From CAWGMT01 sp963823675 (GTDB taxonomy: Bacteria; Planctomycetota; Planctomycetia; Isosphaerales; Isosphaeraceae): DNA of 64,000 nt. Below are positions 8,701 through 19,356 of this stretch, piece by piece. The notes under the pieces were generated by a model. The model was given only the letters and a program-made list of their open reading frames with translations, searched no databases and was not told the origin of the DNA. The DNA lies in the NCBI GenBank assembly GCA_963823675.1, contig CAWGMT010000012.1, forward strand, positions 1,488,001 to 1,552,000. The letters are read 5' to 3'. Both the position numbers and the translations under genes were made by a program. Each line of letters starts with the position of its first letter. Within the stretch, counting starts at the first letter, position 1.

Positions 8701-9752
8701 AGGAGCCGCTGAACCAGCACGGCTCGGTCCGCTTCAGCATACGCCGGTCGGCGGCAGACCAGCTCGTAAAGCGTCACACCCAGCCCGTAGATATCGGCCC
8801 GCTCGTCTCCTCGGCCGCTCAGCCGCTCAGGCGCCACGTAGCGTAAAGTCCCGAGGAAGTCGCCGGTTTGCGTGAGAGTCACGGTATCGCTGGCGTCGTG
8901 AGCCAGCCCGAAGTCGGTGACCCAGACTGTCCCCTGTTCGTCAAGCAGAAGGTTCGAGGGCTTGATATCGCGGTGGACCACTCCCTGGGCGTGTGCGTAT
9001 GCCAGCGCCTCGGCGACCTGGACGCCGATCCGGGCCGCATCGCGGTCACCCAGGCCAACCGCGCAGCCATCATTTCTGTCGCCGGCGCCTCCGCCCGGGG
9101 ACCACCCCCCCTGTCCCCCCCTTCGCAAGGGGGGGAAAAGGCGCGCGACTACACCGGGGGAAACCCGCGCGGGCTCGACCCCGGTTTTTTCAACGCCGGT
9201 AGCCAAGGCCCGCTCCTTGAGTACGGCGTCGAGGCCGCGGCCGGCGATATATTGCATGACGTAGAAGTGGCGCCCCTCCTGCTCGCCGACGCCGAAGACC
9301 GGAACGATGTTGGTGTGGTGCAGCCGTGCGGCCGCGCGCGCCTCGCGCCGAAACCGGGCCAGGTCGCCGAGCTCGGGCAGGAACTTCAAGGCGACGTGCC
9401 GGTTGAGCGAACCCTGGAAGGCCTCGCAGACGACCCCCATGCCGCCCCGGCCGATCTCGCGGACGATCCGGAATTCGCCCCACGACTCGATGGGGGGCGT
9501 CGGCGCCTGCTCGGCCGACGCTCGTTCGCCAACCACCTCCGTCGCAGCGCATTCGGTGTCGGGGCCAAGCTCCGGAACGCGCTTCAGCTCGGAGACGAAC
9601 GGATCGGTCGCCCCATCGAACCGAGCGCACTGCTCTGAGCATTCGGCGCAGCAATCGAGATGCTCGGCGACCGCGCTTAACTCGGGCTCCGGCAGCTCCC
9701 CGAGCGCAAATGCGGAGAGGGTCTCGACGGTCGGGCAGGCGGTTTGGCTCAT
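5601..9752 (-). CDS. Serine/threonine protein kinase with WD40 repeats, gene 1 (part 1 of 2)
   Basis: Start chosen at ATG 9752 because the paralogues share M-x-x-x-ACPTxE there. Residues 31-38 hold an H-x3-C-x2-C zinc-finger motif as in anti-sigma factors. The kinase domain covers about 94-400: Gly loop GRGGMG 101-106, Lys123 in VALK, catalytic loop HRDIKPSN 260-267, DFG 280-282, APE 307-309. A foreign-looking insert (about 185-240) separates helices D and E. A membrane helix lies at about 424-445, then an Ala/Arg/Glu-rich coiled segment, then many WD40 blades (SPDGR... motifs) to about residue 1,320. Meaningful coding ends near 5783; the frame then runs out of register to 5601. Likely an inner-membrane sensor kinase paired with the nearby ECF sigma factor. 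Third gene of the run, 60 bp after gene 2. Confidence 0.92.
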   Translation of the reverse strand: MSQTACPTVETLSAFALGELPEPELSAVAEHLDCCAECSEQCARFDGATDPFVSELKRVPELGPDTECAATEVVGERASAEQAPTPPIESWGEFRIVREIGRGGMGVVCEAFQGSLNRHVALKFLPELGDLARFRREARAAARLHHTNIVPVFGVGEQEGRHFYVMQYIAGRGLDAVLKERALATGVEKTGVEPARVSPGVVARLFPPLRRGGQGGWSPGGGAGDRNDGCAVGLGDRDAARIGVQVAEALAYAHAQGVVHRDIKPSNLLLDEQGTVWVTDFGLAHDASDTVTLTQTGDFLGTLRYVAPERLSGRGDERADIYGLGVTLYELVCRRPAYAEADRAVLVQRLLSQDPPAPRQVAPRIARDLETIVLKAMARDPEARYATADALAEDLRRFLEDRTILARRVSLWERTARWSRRNKAVASLLAALLLVFLAGFAGVTVQWRRANAEANRANAEARRANATAIAEAEARRTEQALRIASQEEVAAREFERAVELAQGGEGDFGLLQMARALERTPAERPALQRTIRVNVSSWEGNLLSRRALLDVGRGVNATGHFSPDGRVVLTTGGDDNTASLWEVSTGRRVGTFVNRGKPANQACFSPSGRFFATGGTDIHVRETSTGRLILPVIEARDEARRLLFSGDDGLFVVDRESAGLDAWDLVGHRRIEAPKDIAGRTAIGFAEQGQQVIVVDQERGAAWLWNPLTGNLIRSGIKADRLTEQSGVLPLDAGGSTICRYLVSGGAGSQGRIWELGTGRVEASFALPDEVSGILFSPDQRVLLIWENAKGETIHSSLGDIYSRLRLVDRATGRQIGREIQLDGRTTSAVFSPDGRFFVTGGPEGMARIWDRATFRQVGSGLRHTDGVRRAEFSPDGRFLLTAGREGTVSIWEFARDDLPAVVRGKIDDNHASHEPWPGRAGMKTQRWGFDRDGSDAIAPTGDLAVQQCDGLVRLLDARSGQPVGRPILARWPSFTTVAFSPDGRRVAIPSIDNGIAPDRSIWSACQVWDTTTGRPVSPLLPHQNWPAGLAFSPDGKTLAVGDYAGSVSLWEVETGHLVGGRRLLVGAIAINVAFSPNGRFLAAAGAEFAFQVVLWDREAPGASGKSFPFADYVFSLAFSSDSTSLAASSKDGLIRVIDTLEGKVRSETRTSGVSQVSFTQGGQYILITGNYLRAGARLWNAATWEPASPLMMHESEILQRPPLSPKATEFLVFGSSGPARLWDLTTSHRIGPGIALRDRLCAARFSQDGTLFTVLDNHGNVGSWPVPRPLGEPIDRLIARLKVRTGYELDAGGVPHSIDPGRWRQLRESLGETTGDDKANVALARSERPRRRSPGRRLRRPLAPRPAHRLPPGRRPALRPPRPDLALVRRCRSRPHGFAQSP
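9115..9135. repeat. In-frame palindromic element inside kinase gene 1
   Basis: Seven C, TT, CGC, AA, seven G: a 9-bp perfect palindrome with a 3-nt loop. It is the core of a longer repeat that is translated in the kinase as FPPLRRGGQGGW. Near-identical copies sit at the same codon position of the other two kinase genes. Confidence 0.8.
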
Positions 9753-9753
9753 C

Positions 9754-9778
9754 TTATAATTCCCCGCGCTGTGACAGC
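9754..9778 (-). promoter_or_regulatory. TGTCACA promoter-like motif at start of kinase gene 1
   Basis: On the minus strand: GCTGTCACA, 4 nt, GGGGAAT, then TATAAG ending one base before the ATG. The same arrangement occurs at 17628-17653. Because the AT-rich box nearly touches the start codon, a transcript from here would be leaderless or start inside the gene, so its role is uncertain. Confidence 0.4.
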
Positions 9779-9811
9779 AATTCGCGCCGCGATGTCTGGG
9801 GCCGGCGATGT

Positions 9812-10870
9812 TTACGGTGTGAGCTCCACGTGGATCCCCTCGGCCGGCCGCCCGGCCGAGTCCACGAGTCGAACGCAGCTTTCCCACTCCTTCTTTTCAT
9901 TGGCGACCTTGAGCAGAAGCACGTTGCTGCCCTGCTTCAGGGGCACCGGGCCAGCCGTGTCGAGCGCATCGAGCTGGCGGCGGACCCTGCATCGATAAAC
10001 CTCCTGGCCGTTCAAGTACAGCTTGGCCTGGTCGTCGCTGCTGATCTGGAGGCACAGGTCGTTGCGCGCGCGATCGCTCTCGAGGTAGCAGACCGCATAG
10101 GCGACGCTCCGCTCCGTCACCTGCCCCAGCACGGCGTTGAAATCGACGATCGACTCCTGCCCACGATGCGCGCGCCAGCTCAGCGCGCGGCCCCCGATCC
10201 GGACGTCCTCCCCTTCGCGCGGACACAGATGGGCCTCGCCGGCTAGCTGCTGGCGGTCGAGCGCGGCCGCGCCCTTCTCCCCGTTCGCGAACGGCAGCGG
10301 GAGCAGCAAGAGCCAGTCGCGGAAGAACCCTCGCGCGCCCGGGCCGCGAAATTTGTTTCGGCCCAGGAGCTCCTGCACCAAGCGGTCCTCTCTTCTCCAG
10401 CTACTTGCTGCCTGGGCGCCGGCCGCTTCCCAAATCGTGGCGGCGCCGTCGAGACCGCCGGTTGCCAGCCGCATACCGTCCGGCGACCAGCAGAGCGAGT
10501 AGACTCCGGGTGGATGAGCCTTGAGGCTCAAAAGCTCGCGTCCGTCGCCGGCGCCCCACAGGCGCACCGTCCCGTCGCGGCTCCCCGTCAAGAGTCGCGT
10601 GCCGTCGGGCGACCACGACACGCAGCGGACCTCACCGGCGTGCCCCTCGAGCGCAAGGAGCGGGCGTCCGTCGCGTGCGTCCCAGACGCGGGCGCTCCCA
10701 TCGGCACTTCCTGTCACCAGCCGCGCTCCGTTGCGGGACCAGCACAAATCCAGAACCTGGCCGGAGTGGCCGGTAAGCTTGAGCAGCGACCGCCCGTCGC
10801 TCGCGTCCCACACCCGAGCCGATTTATCCGTGCTGCAGGTTGCCAGCCGCGTCCCATCCGGCGAAAAGTC
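9812..10870 (-). CDS. Kinase-WD40 gene 2, last WD40 blades and jelly-roll tail (part 3 of 3)
   Basis: Continues gene 2 after a one-base shift near 10871; the joined reading is DFSPDGTRLATCSTDKSARV, a normal WD40 blade. Four further blades follow (SGQVLDLCWSRNGARLVTGS, AGEVRCVSWSPDGTRLLTGS, PPGVYSLCWSPDGMRLATGG), then about 190 aa without WD motifs. That tail contains SIVDFNAVLGQVTERSVAYA and SSDDQAKLYLNGQEVYRC, a beta-sandwich carbohydrate-binding-like (jelly-roll) pattern seen at the ends of other planctomycete proteins. The stop is at 9812, 60 bp before kinase gene 1. The tail differs from that of genes 1 and 3, so the three sensors probably meet different ligands. Confidence 0.82.
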   Translation of the reverse strand, partial: DFSPDGTRLATCSTDKSARVWDASDGRSLLKLTGHSGQVLDLCWSRNGARLVTGSADGSARVWDARDGRPLLALEGHAGEVRCVSWSPDGTRLLTGSRDGTVRLWGAGDGRELLSLKAHPPGVYSLCWSPDGMRLATGGLDGAATIWEAAGAQAASSWRREDRLVQELLGRNKFRGPGARGFFRDWLLLLPLPFANGEKGAAALDRQQLAGEAHLCPREGEDVRIGGRALSWRAHRGQESIVDFNAVLGQVTERSVAYAVCYLESDRARNDLCLQISSDDQAKLYLNGQEVYRCRVRRQLDALDTAGPVPLKQGSNVLLLKVANEKKEWESCVRLVDSAGRPAEGIHVELTP

Positions 10871-12350
10871 CGCTGCGCGTGACGGCCTGAGAATGTCCCT
10901 TCAGGACCAAGAGCTGGCGGCCGCTGCCGGCGTCCCATACCCTCGCCGTCGCGTCTCGGCTGGCTGTGGCCATGCGCGTCCCGTCGTGCGACCATGACAC
11001 GCTGTCAACGCCTTTCTCGTGCCCCGCGAGCTGCATTCGTTCGCGTCCGGAAGACGCGTCCCAGATGCGGACCGTCCGATCCAGACAACTCGTCGCCAGC
11101 GACCGCCCGTCAGGCGACCAGGCCACCGACGTCAGTCCAGCAGGGTGTCCCTGGACGGCGAGCATTTCCCGTCCGCCGTCCACGCCCCACAATTTCACCG
11201 TCCCATCCCGGCTGCCAATGGCCAGCAACGTTCCATCGGGCGACCATGATAGCGAAGCGATACCGTGGCTCGCTGTCGTCAACGTGCACGATTCTCGGCC
11301 GCCCGAAGCGGGCCAGACCTTGGCCGTTCCATCGTCGCACCCAGTCGCCAGCCACTTCCCGTCCCGCGACCATGAGACGGAGCAGATCTCCCCGGTATGT
11401 CCCTTCAAGACCAGGAGCTCCTTCCCTACCGCGGCATCCCAGATCCGGGCCGTCCGATCACGGCTGCCGGTGGCCAGTCGCCGGCCGTCTTTCGACCAGG
11501 CCACCGCAAGCACCTCGCCCGAATGGCCCTTCAGGCTCAAGCGCGCGTTCGGGCTGCCCGACTCCCAGACCTTCACCGTGCCGTCTGCGCTGGCCGTCGC
11601 CAGCCCCTTGCCATCCGGCGACCAGCAGAGCGAATGGATTGCCCCCTTATGGGCCTTTCGTGAGGACGTTTCACGCCCGATCGCGGCGTCCCACAGTTTC
11701 AGCTCGCCAGTGGAGCAGCCGGCCGCCAGCAGCTTTCCATCCGGCGAGAACGATACCGGCTTCGCGTAATCGGCGGCATCTTGGATCGCGAGGAGCTGAT
11801 GACCGTCAATCGTGTCCCAGAGCCTGATCGTCCAGTCCCAACTGCCTGTCGCCAGTCGCCGGCCGTCGGGCGACCACGATAAGGCGCACACTTGCCCCTT
11901 GTGGCCCGTAAGTGTGAGCAAGTGCCCTCCGCTCGAAGCGTCCCACACGTTGGCCATCCCATCAACGCTCGCAGTCGCGAGCCGCTTACCCTCCGGTGAC
12001 CACGCCACTGACCACAGCGCACTGGAATGGCCCTTGAGGGTAAGGAGCTCCTTGCCGCCGGCCGCGTCCCATACTTTCGCCGTCCCGTCCCAGCTCGCGG
12101 TCGCTAACCGCGTTCCGTCCGGCGACCACGATACCGAGCGCACCGCGGCCAGGTGACCGACCAGGGAATTCTGCTCGAGGTGGGAGAGCCGCCGAAAGTA
12201 GTACCACTCGAAACCTCGATCCGCGTACGGCTCGGTGTCCAAGAGAAGCGACCGCAGCCGCTCCATCTGCCCGCTGCCCCAGGCCGGCCTCATCAGGTTG
12301 ACGGTGGCGGCATACCATTGTGTTCGCATTTCACGCTCGGCTTCCAGCGC
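10824..12350 (-). CDS. Kinase-WD40 gene 2, WD40 propeller segment (part 2 of 3)
   Basis: Begins after a frameshift near 12351 with ALEAEREMRTQWYAATVNLM, the segment that follows the membrane helix in part 1, then RGFEWYYFRRLSHLEQNSL. At least eleven WD40 blades follow, each about 42 aa with the pattern W-S-P-D-G-x-x-L-A-T-x-S-x-D-G-T-x-x-V/L-W. The blades are very regular, enough for one and a half seven-bladed propellers before part 3. The meaningful reading ends near 10871; the frame stops at 10824. Confidence 0.88.
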   Translation of the reverse strand, partial: ALEAEREMRTQWYAATVNLMRPAWGSGQMERLRSLLLDTEPYADRGFEWYYFRRLSHLEQNSLVGHLAAVRSVSWSPDGTRLATASWDGTAKVWDAAGGKELLTLKGHSSALWSVAWSPEGKRLATASVDGMANVWDASSGGHLLTLTGHKGQVCALSWSPDGRRLATGSWDWTIRLWDTIDGHQLLAIQDAADYAKPVSFSPDGKLLAAGCSTGELKLWDAAIGRETSSRKAHKGAIHSLCWSPDGKGLATASADGTVKVWESGSPNARLSLKGHSGEVLAVAWSKDGRRLATGSRDRTARIWDAAVGKELLVLKGHTGEICSVSWSRDGKWLATGCDDGTAKVWPASGGRESCTLTTASHGIASLSWSPDGTLLAIGSRDGTVKLWGVDGGREMLAVQGHPAGLTSVAWSPDGRSLATSCLDRTVRIWDASSGRERMQLAGHEKGVDSVSWSHDGTRMATASRDATARVWDAGSGRQLLVLKGHSQAVTRSGLFAGWDAAGNLQHG

Positions 12351-13781
12351 CGAACGGCGGCGCGACTTGCGCTCGCCTCCGCCGCAATGACGGCCTCGAG
12401 TTGTTTCGCCTCGCGATCGAACGACCGTTTCGTCTGCACGTATGCGATCGAGGCCACGGCGGCGACCACGGCGAGCGAGATGAATACGGCCGCGGTCATG
12501 CTCGCGACGACCGGGTTTCGGCGGCACCAGCGGATCGCCCGTTCCCATGCCATGGTGCGCCGCGCCGCGATGGGCCGGTCCTCCAGGAACCGGCGCAAGT
12601 CGGCGGCCAGCGCGTCGGCCGTGGCGTACCGCTGCTTCGCGTCGCGCTCCATCGCCTTGATGATGATCGTTTCCAGGTCCCGCGCGATCCGCGGATTGCA
12701 CTGGCGCGGCGAGGGCGGGTCCTGGTTCAAGATCTGATGCACCAGCGCCGATCGTTCGGCATCCTCGTACGCCGGGCGGCCGCAGACCAGCTCGTAGAGC
12801 GTCACGCCCAGCGCGTAGATATCCGCTCGCTCGTCACCTTGGCCACTCAAACGCTCCGGCGCCACGTAGCGTAAGCTCCCCAGGAACTCGCCTGTATGCG
12901 TCAACGTGAAGGTATCGCTCGAGTCATGCGCCAGCCCAAAATCGGTCACCCAGACCGTCCCCTGTTCGTCCAGCAAGAGGTTCGATGGCTTGATATCGCG
13001 ATGGATCACCCCCTGGGCGTGCGCGTATGCCAGTGCCTCGGCGACCTGGACGCCGATCCGCGCTGCCTCGCGGCCGTCCAGGCCAACCGCGCAGCCATCA
13101 TTTCTGTCGCCAGTGCCTTCGCCCGGGGACCACCCCCCCTGTCCCCCCCTTCGCAAGGGGGGGAAAAGGCGCGCGACAACACCGGCGGAAACCCGCGCGG
13201 GCTCGATCCGGGTTTTTGCAACGCCGGTAGCCAAGGCCCGTTCCTTGAATACGGCGTCGAGCCCGCGGCCGGCGATATATTGCATGACGTAGAAGTGCCG
13301 CCCGTTCTGCTCGCCGACGCCGAAGACAGGGACGATATTCGTGTGGTGCAGCCGGCCGGCCGCGCGGGCCTCGCGGCGAAACCGGGCCAGGTCGCCAAGT
13401 TCGGGGAGGAATTTCAGCGCGACGTGGCGGTTGAGCGAACCCTGAAAGGCCTCGCAGACCACCCCCATGCCGCCGCGGCCGATCTCGCGCACGATCCGGA
13501 ACTCGCCCCAGAACTCGACTGGATGCGTCGACGCTTGCGCGGCCCTAGCGTTTGCACCGGCCGCGTTGATCGCAGCCGAATCGGTCTCGGGGCCAATCTC
13601 CGGGACGCGTTTTAGCTCGGATACGAAAGGATCGGTCACTTCATCGAACCGAGCGGCCTGCTCTGAGCATTCGGCGCAGCAATCGAGATGTTCGGCCACC
13701 GCGCTCAGCTCGGGCTCCGGCAATTCCCCAAGGGCGAATGCAGACAAGGTTCTCGAGCGTCGGGCAGGCGGCTTGATTCAT
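12293..13781 (-). CDS. Serine/threonine protein kinase, gene 2, kinase domain (part 1 of 3)
   Basis: By comparison with the paralogues the start is ATG 13781 (MNQAACPTLEN), followed by a one-base shift near 13750 into LSAFALGELPEPELSAVAEH; a caller that does not accept the shift would use TTG 13747. The protein has the H-x3-C-x2-C finger (HLDCCAEC), Gly loop GRGGMG, VALK lysine, HRDIKPSN, DFG and APER, with the same palindrome-derived insert (FPPLRRGGQGGW) between helices D and E. It then has the membrane helix VVASMTAAVFISLAVVAAVA. The reading shifts again near 12351. It starts 25 bp after the end of kinase gene 3, so they are probably co-transcribed. Confidence 0.9.
13143..13163. repeat. 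In-frame palindromic element inside kinase gene 2
   Basis: The same C7-TT-CGC-AA-G7 palindrome as at 9115-9135, at the homologous codon position between kinase helices D and E. Confidence 0.8.
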
Positions 13782-13805
13782 CAAACCCTCGTCGTGCGAG
13801 TCTTC

Positions 13806-15335
13806 TCAGCGGTCCGATGGCGACCGGTTCTGGAGCGATGCCAGCGCACGCAGGGCGGCGCTCCATGCGGGTTGACCGAGGCGCACAAGGTTTCCCTGCT
13901 CGTCGAGCCTGCGCGTTGCTCTTGACTTGGCTCCAGAGCCGCATCTCGTCGATTCCTCTTTCGACGGGATAGGCCACATCCGCGAGCCCAGTAGTCCCGT
14001 CGCCCAGGCCGATCGCGATCGCCTGGCCATCAGGACGGTAAGCCAGGTCGAGCACGATTCCCGACTGTCGTTCGGACTTCTGGTCGAGGAGGTGACCGCT
14101 GGCGGCGTCCCAGAGGGAGACCGTGCGATTGACGCCACCAGCCGCGAGGGTCCGCCCGTCGGGCGACGCGGCCACCGCGTTGACCTCTCCTTCAAGGACG
14201 AACTCGCGGAGCAGACGTTGACTCTCAATGTCCCAGAGCCTGGCTTTTCCATCCGCGCAGCCCGTGAAAAGCTCCGCGCCCCTTGCTGCAAAGGCGACGT
14301 CCAAGACCCTCCCCGGGTGTTGCAGTAAGCTCACCGGCTGGTTCGTGCCAAGCTTCCAGATCCGGACCCGGCCATCGTCTCCGGCCGTGACGGCGAGCCC
14401 GCTATCGGGGCTGATCGACACGGCGCGGATTGCTGCCCCATGCACCAGGTCGGGGCCGATCTGGTGCTCGTGGCCAAGATCCCAGAGTCGGGCCGTCCCA
14501 TCCTCACCGCCGGCCAGGAGCGCCCCGTCGTCAGGGCGGAAGGCCAGAGCGGTCAGGTCCGCGGGGTGGACGAGCTCGTGGAGCGGACGGCCGCTCTTTC
14601 GGTCGAAGATCCGCAGGGGTTGCTTCCGTCCGGCCGTGGCGTATAGCCGGCCGTCGGGGCTGAATCCCACGGACAAGATCCGCCCGGGGCTCATGAGGGG
14701 CGGGCGGATGGCGACGGCACGGGCGACGTCCCAGAGCATCACATCGCCGACATCATTGCCGGTCAGAATGGTCGAGCCGTCGGGGCTGAACGCGAGCGCC
14801 CGGATCCCCCAGTTGGCGCGACTCATCGCTGGCAGAAGCGATACGCTGGTGGGCGCCTCCCACACCCGCGCCACGCCGTCATCTCCGCCGGTGAGGATCC
14901 AGCGGCCGCGCGGATCCATCGCGGCGCACGTAAGCGGCCCCGGGTGAAGGCAGGGCCCGCCCAGCGGCCGGCCTTCGACCGCGTCCCAGAGCTGCGCCAC
15001 GCCGTCGGCACCCGCCGACAGCATCCGCCGACCATCGCCCTGGAAAACGACTTGAAGGATCGAACACCGCTGCGGATGAAGGAGCGTCGCCAACTTCTTA
15101 TCCAGAGTAACCGGGTCCCAGACGCAAACCGAGCCGTCACCGCAGCCGGTGACGAAGGACCGGCCATCGGGGCTGAAGGCGACGGTGGTGACCGCGTCCA
15201 AGTGACGGAACGGTCCGACTTTCCTGGTGCCGGTCGCCGCATCCCAGAGCCAGGCCGTGCCGTCGCTGCCGCCGGCGAGCACCCACTTGCCCTCGGGATC
15301 AAAGGCCGCGGACCAGACGTAAGCCGAGTCATGCT

Positions 15336-15354
<19 letters not shown>
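13806..15354 (-). CDS. Kinase-WD40 gene 3, WD40 segment (part 2 of 2)
   Basis: Continues gene 3 after a one-base shift near 15355, with TIGPEMKHDSAYVWSAAF, a linker typical of planctomycete kinase-WD40 proteins. About ten WD40 blades follow (for example VTTVAFSPDGRSFVTGCGDG and IRALAFSPDGSTILTGNDVG). Close to the end another extra base near 13911 moves the C-terminus to a third frame, which reads RLDEQGNLVRLGQPAWSAAL and stops at 13806. Without that correction the frame runs on to 13705 over the start of gene 2. No TPR or jelly-roll tail is present. Confidence 0.85.
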
Positions 15355-17483
<2,129 letters not shown>

Positions 17484-17590
17484 CGGGCCCTCGTCGCCGG
17501 TCCTCCCGACATCATCACCACCCCTCATCGCGCCGGTCCTTGCAACCCCAAGGTTGCGGCGCAAGGGGGGTGCAAGTCGCTGTGTCCGTG

Positions 17591-17653
17591 ATTATACTAA
17601 CCACGCGATTCCATGGCGCTAATCCAGAATAGTATTCCCCAAAGTGTGACAGC
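17591..17653 (-). promoter_or_regulatory. Promoter region of the kinase gene cluster
   Basis: On the minus strand GCTGTCACACTTTGGGGAAT lies at 17634-17653, followed by ACTATT. It matches motifs at 9754-9778, 19328-19356 and 29113-29141. TGTCACA is a known -35 type for some ECF sigma factors (ECF41 uses it, with a different -10). A perfect TATAAT (17591-17596) lies further downstream without a good -35. The leader to the kinase start would be about 110-135 nt. Confidence 0.5.
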
Positions 17654-17705
17654 TCGTCGCCCGGCGCAGTCCGCGGGCGGCAAGTACCGCGCGGAGTAGC
17701 CCACG

Positions 17706-18290
17706 TTGAGCCGAGCCGATTCGACATCGTCGTCGTTATTGCGCCGGGCGGTGGCGCGCGAGCCGCTGGCCTGGCAGCGGCTGGTGGCGTTGTACACCCC
17801 GCTCGTACGCCAATGGTGTCGACAGTCGGGGATCACCGAGCAGGACATTCCGGACGTGTCCCAGGAGGTGTTTGCGGTCGTTGCTTCGAGCCTGGCGAAA
17901 TTCGAGGCCGACCGGCCGGGCACGACATTCCGGGCCTGGATGCGCGGGATCGCGCGGCACAAGTTATGGCACTTCGCACGCCGGCGAGGAGAACCAGCGA
18001 TCGGCGGCACGGATGCCCAGAAACGTCTCCAGCAGATCCCCGCCCCCGAGAACGGAATCGAGCTTTCGGAAAGTCCGGACGACGTAACCGGCCTTTATCA
18101 GCGGGCCTTGCGCCAGGTGCGCGACGAGTTTGAAGAACGGACCTTCACGGCGTTCTGGCAAGTAACCATGGAAAATCGCTCGCCCGCGGAAGTCGGCTCG
18201 GAGCTCGGCATATCGGCCAACTCAGTCCGCCAGGCCAAGTTGCGCGTGCTGCGGCGGCTCAAGGAGGAGATGGGCGAGTTGATTGCGTGA
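17706..18290 (+). CDS. ECF-family RNA polymerase sigma factor
   Basis: 194 aa from a TTG start with GGAG about ten bases upstream. Region 2 covers about residues 30-105: LAWQRLVALYTPLVRQWCRQ, DIPDVSQEVFAVV, then TFRAWMRGIARHKLWHFARR, which is the -10 recognition and core-binding part. Region 4 covers about 145-190: FTAFWQVTMENRSPAEVGSE, LGISANSVRQAKLRVLRRLK, the -35-binding helix-turn-helix. No C-terminal extension is present. It is transcribed divergently from a kinase with an anti-sigma-like zinc finger, which is the established planctomycete ECF-kinase pairing. Inference: kinase-dependent release or phosphorylation controls this factor, which may use the TGTCACA motif. Confidence 0.93.
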   Translation: MSRADSTSSSLLRRAVAREPLAWQRLVALYTPLVRQWCRQSGITEQDIPDVSQEVFAVVASSLAKFEADRPGTTFRAWMRGIARHKLWHFARRRGEPAIGGTDAQKRLQQIPAPENGIELSESPDDVTGLYQRALRQVRDEFEERTFTAFWQVTMENRSPAEVGSELGISANSVRQAKLRVLRRLKEEMGELIA

Positions 18291-18696
18291 TCAGTACGAA
18301 TCCGCGCTGATCGCTTCGCCCCGGTTGCGCGTTGACAGGGCCTGGTAGACGCCGAGACGGGTCCCAGGGCTCGGTTGGAAAGGTGGTGCATTGGCGCAGG
18401 CGTAGCCGGTGAAGGCCGTGCAAGACGCCAGAAACGAACGAGCCAAAACGCTGCAGGAAAGACCTCATGGTTGCCCCTCCGTAAGCGACAGAGAATCTCC
18501 ATCACCTCGTCTACGTTCGGAGGGGTGTTTCTTCCGCCCAAGGTTGCCGCTCAGCCGCGCGTGCCTTCCGTGCTTGAGAACTCCTCGATTTTTCTGAACC
18601 ACGGAAACCACTGATCGACACGGAACGAGTTCTAACTCAAGAAAGCATCTGGCCGACTTTCACCTCGGTCTGGGTTGCACCGTTGACGCAATCAGA

Positions 18697-18833
18697 TTAA
18701 CCACGAAACATACGAAACACACGAAAGATCAGACCATCCTGATGGGCCGGTCGAAGCAGGCGCGGCGGACATGACCTGCATGCACGAATCAGATTCTTCC
18801 CTTTTTCGTGCCTTTCGTGCCTTTCGTGGTTAA
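18697..18833. repeat. Palindromic repeat, copy A
   Basis: Begins TTAACCACGAAACATACGAA and ends with the near-complement TTTCGTGCCTTTCGTGGTTA, with about 75 bp between the arms. The inner part (GATCAGACCATCCTGATGGG, then GGCGGACATGACCTGCATGC) is almost identical to copies B and C. Confidence 0.75.
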
Positions 18834-18944
18834 GAATCCGAATTCCCTCCCTGGCCATCTGGCTGCGGCTCGGCCGCGCTGCGCTGTCCGTGGTTGAGAA
18901 TCTTGAATCGGCTGTCAATTCGTCCAATTGTTGATGGGAGATTC

Positions 18945-19070
18945 TAACCACGAAACACACGAAACACACGAAAGATCTGACCATCGTGATGGGTCGGTCG
19001 AAGCAGGCGCGGCGGACATGACCTGCATGCACGAATCAGATTCTTCCCCTTTCGTGTGTTTCGTGGTTAA
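18945..19070. repeat. Palindromic repeat, copy B
   Basis: Arms built from CACGAAACACACGAAA and its complement. Same inner sequence as copy A. It is an extra copy with no counterpart at the second locus. Confidence 0.75.
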
Positions 19071-19327
19071 GAGTCCGAATTCCCTCCCTGGACATCCGGC
19101 TGCGGCTCGGCCGCGCTACGCTCTTGCTGGTTCTTCCCGCTTTGCAACGCCGCGCCGGACCTCGGTGGTGTTCGGCGAGAACTCTCCAAAAATCCCTGTG
19201 TGGTTGCGTGACCTGTTGCGCGGTCGCACTTCGATCCAGCGCGCGCAGGCGCGACGCGGCGGCAACCGCACCGAACTCCTTGCGCCAAAACCAGCTAAAG
19301 GGCGCTGTCCGATTCTCGCGGAAAAAT

Positions 19328-19356
19328 CCTGTCACACTTCTGGAATTTACTATAGC
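19328..19356 (+). promoter_or_regulatory. TGTCACA promoter-like motif, surface protein A
   Basis: CCTGTCACACTTCTGGAATT followed by TACTATAGC. It aligns with 29113-29141 (19 of the first 20 positions similar or equal) and with the kinase-cluster motif. The start codon is about 510 bp downstream, so the leader would be long. Confidence 0.45.

Noticed and set aside
9812..13781. Treating the middle kinase pieces as three separate genes
   Set aside because: Both junctions fall inside conserved domains (the post-membrane linker and a WD40 blade), the paralogues are continuous there, and no start signals lie at the junctions.
18375..18614. Small open frames downstream of the sigma factor and in the repeat-rich leaders (also 28440-29140)
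   Set aside because: They run through palindromic repeats, lack ribosome sites, and translate into repeat artefacts such as NHETHETHER-type strings.
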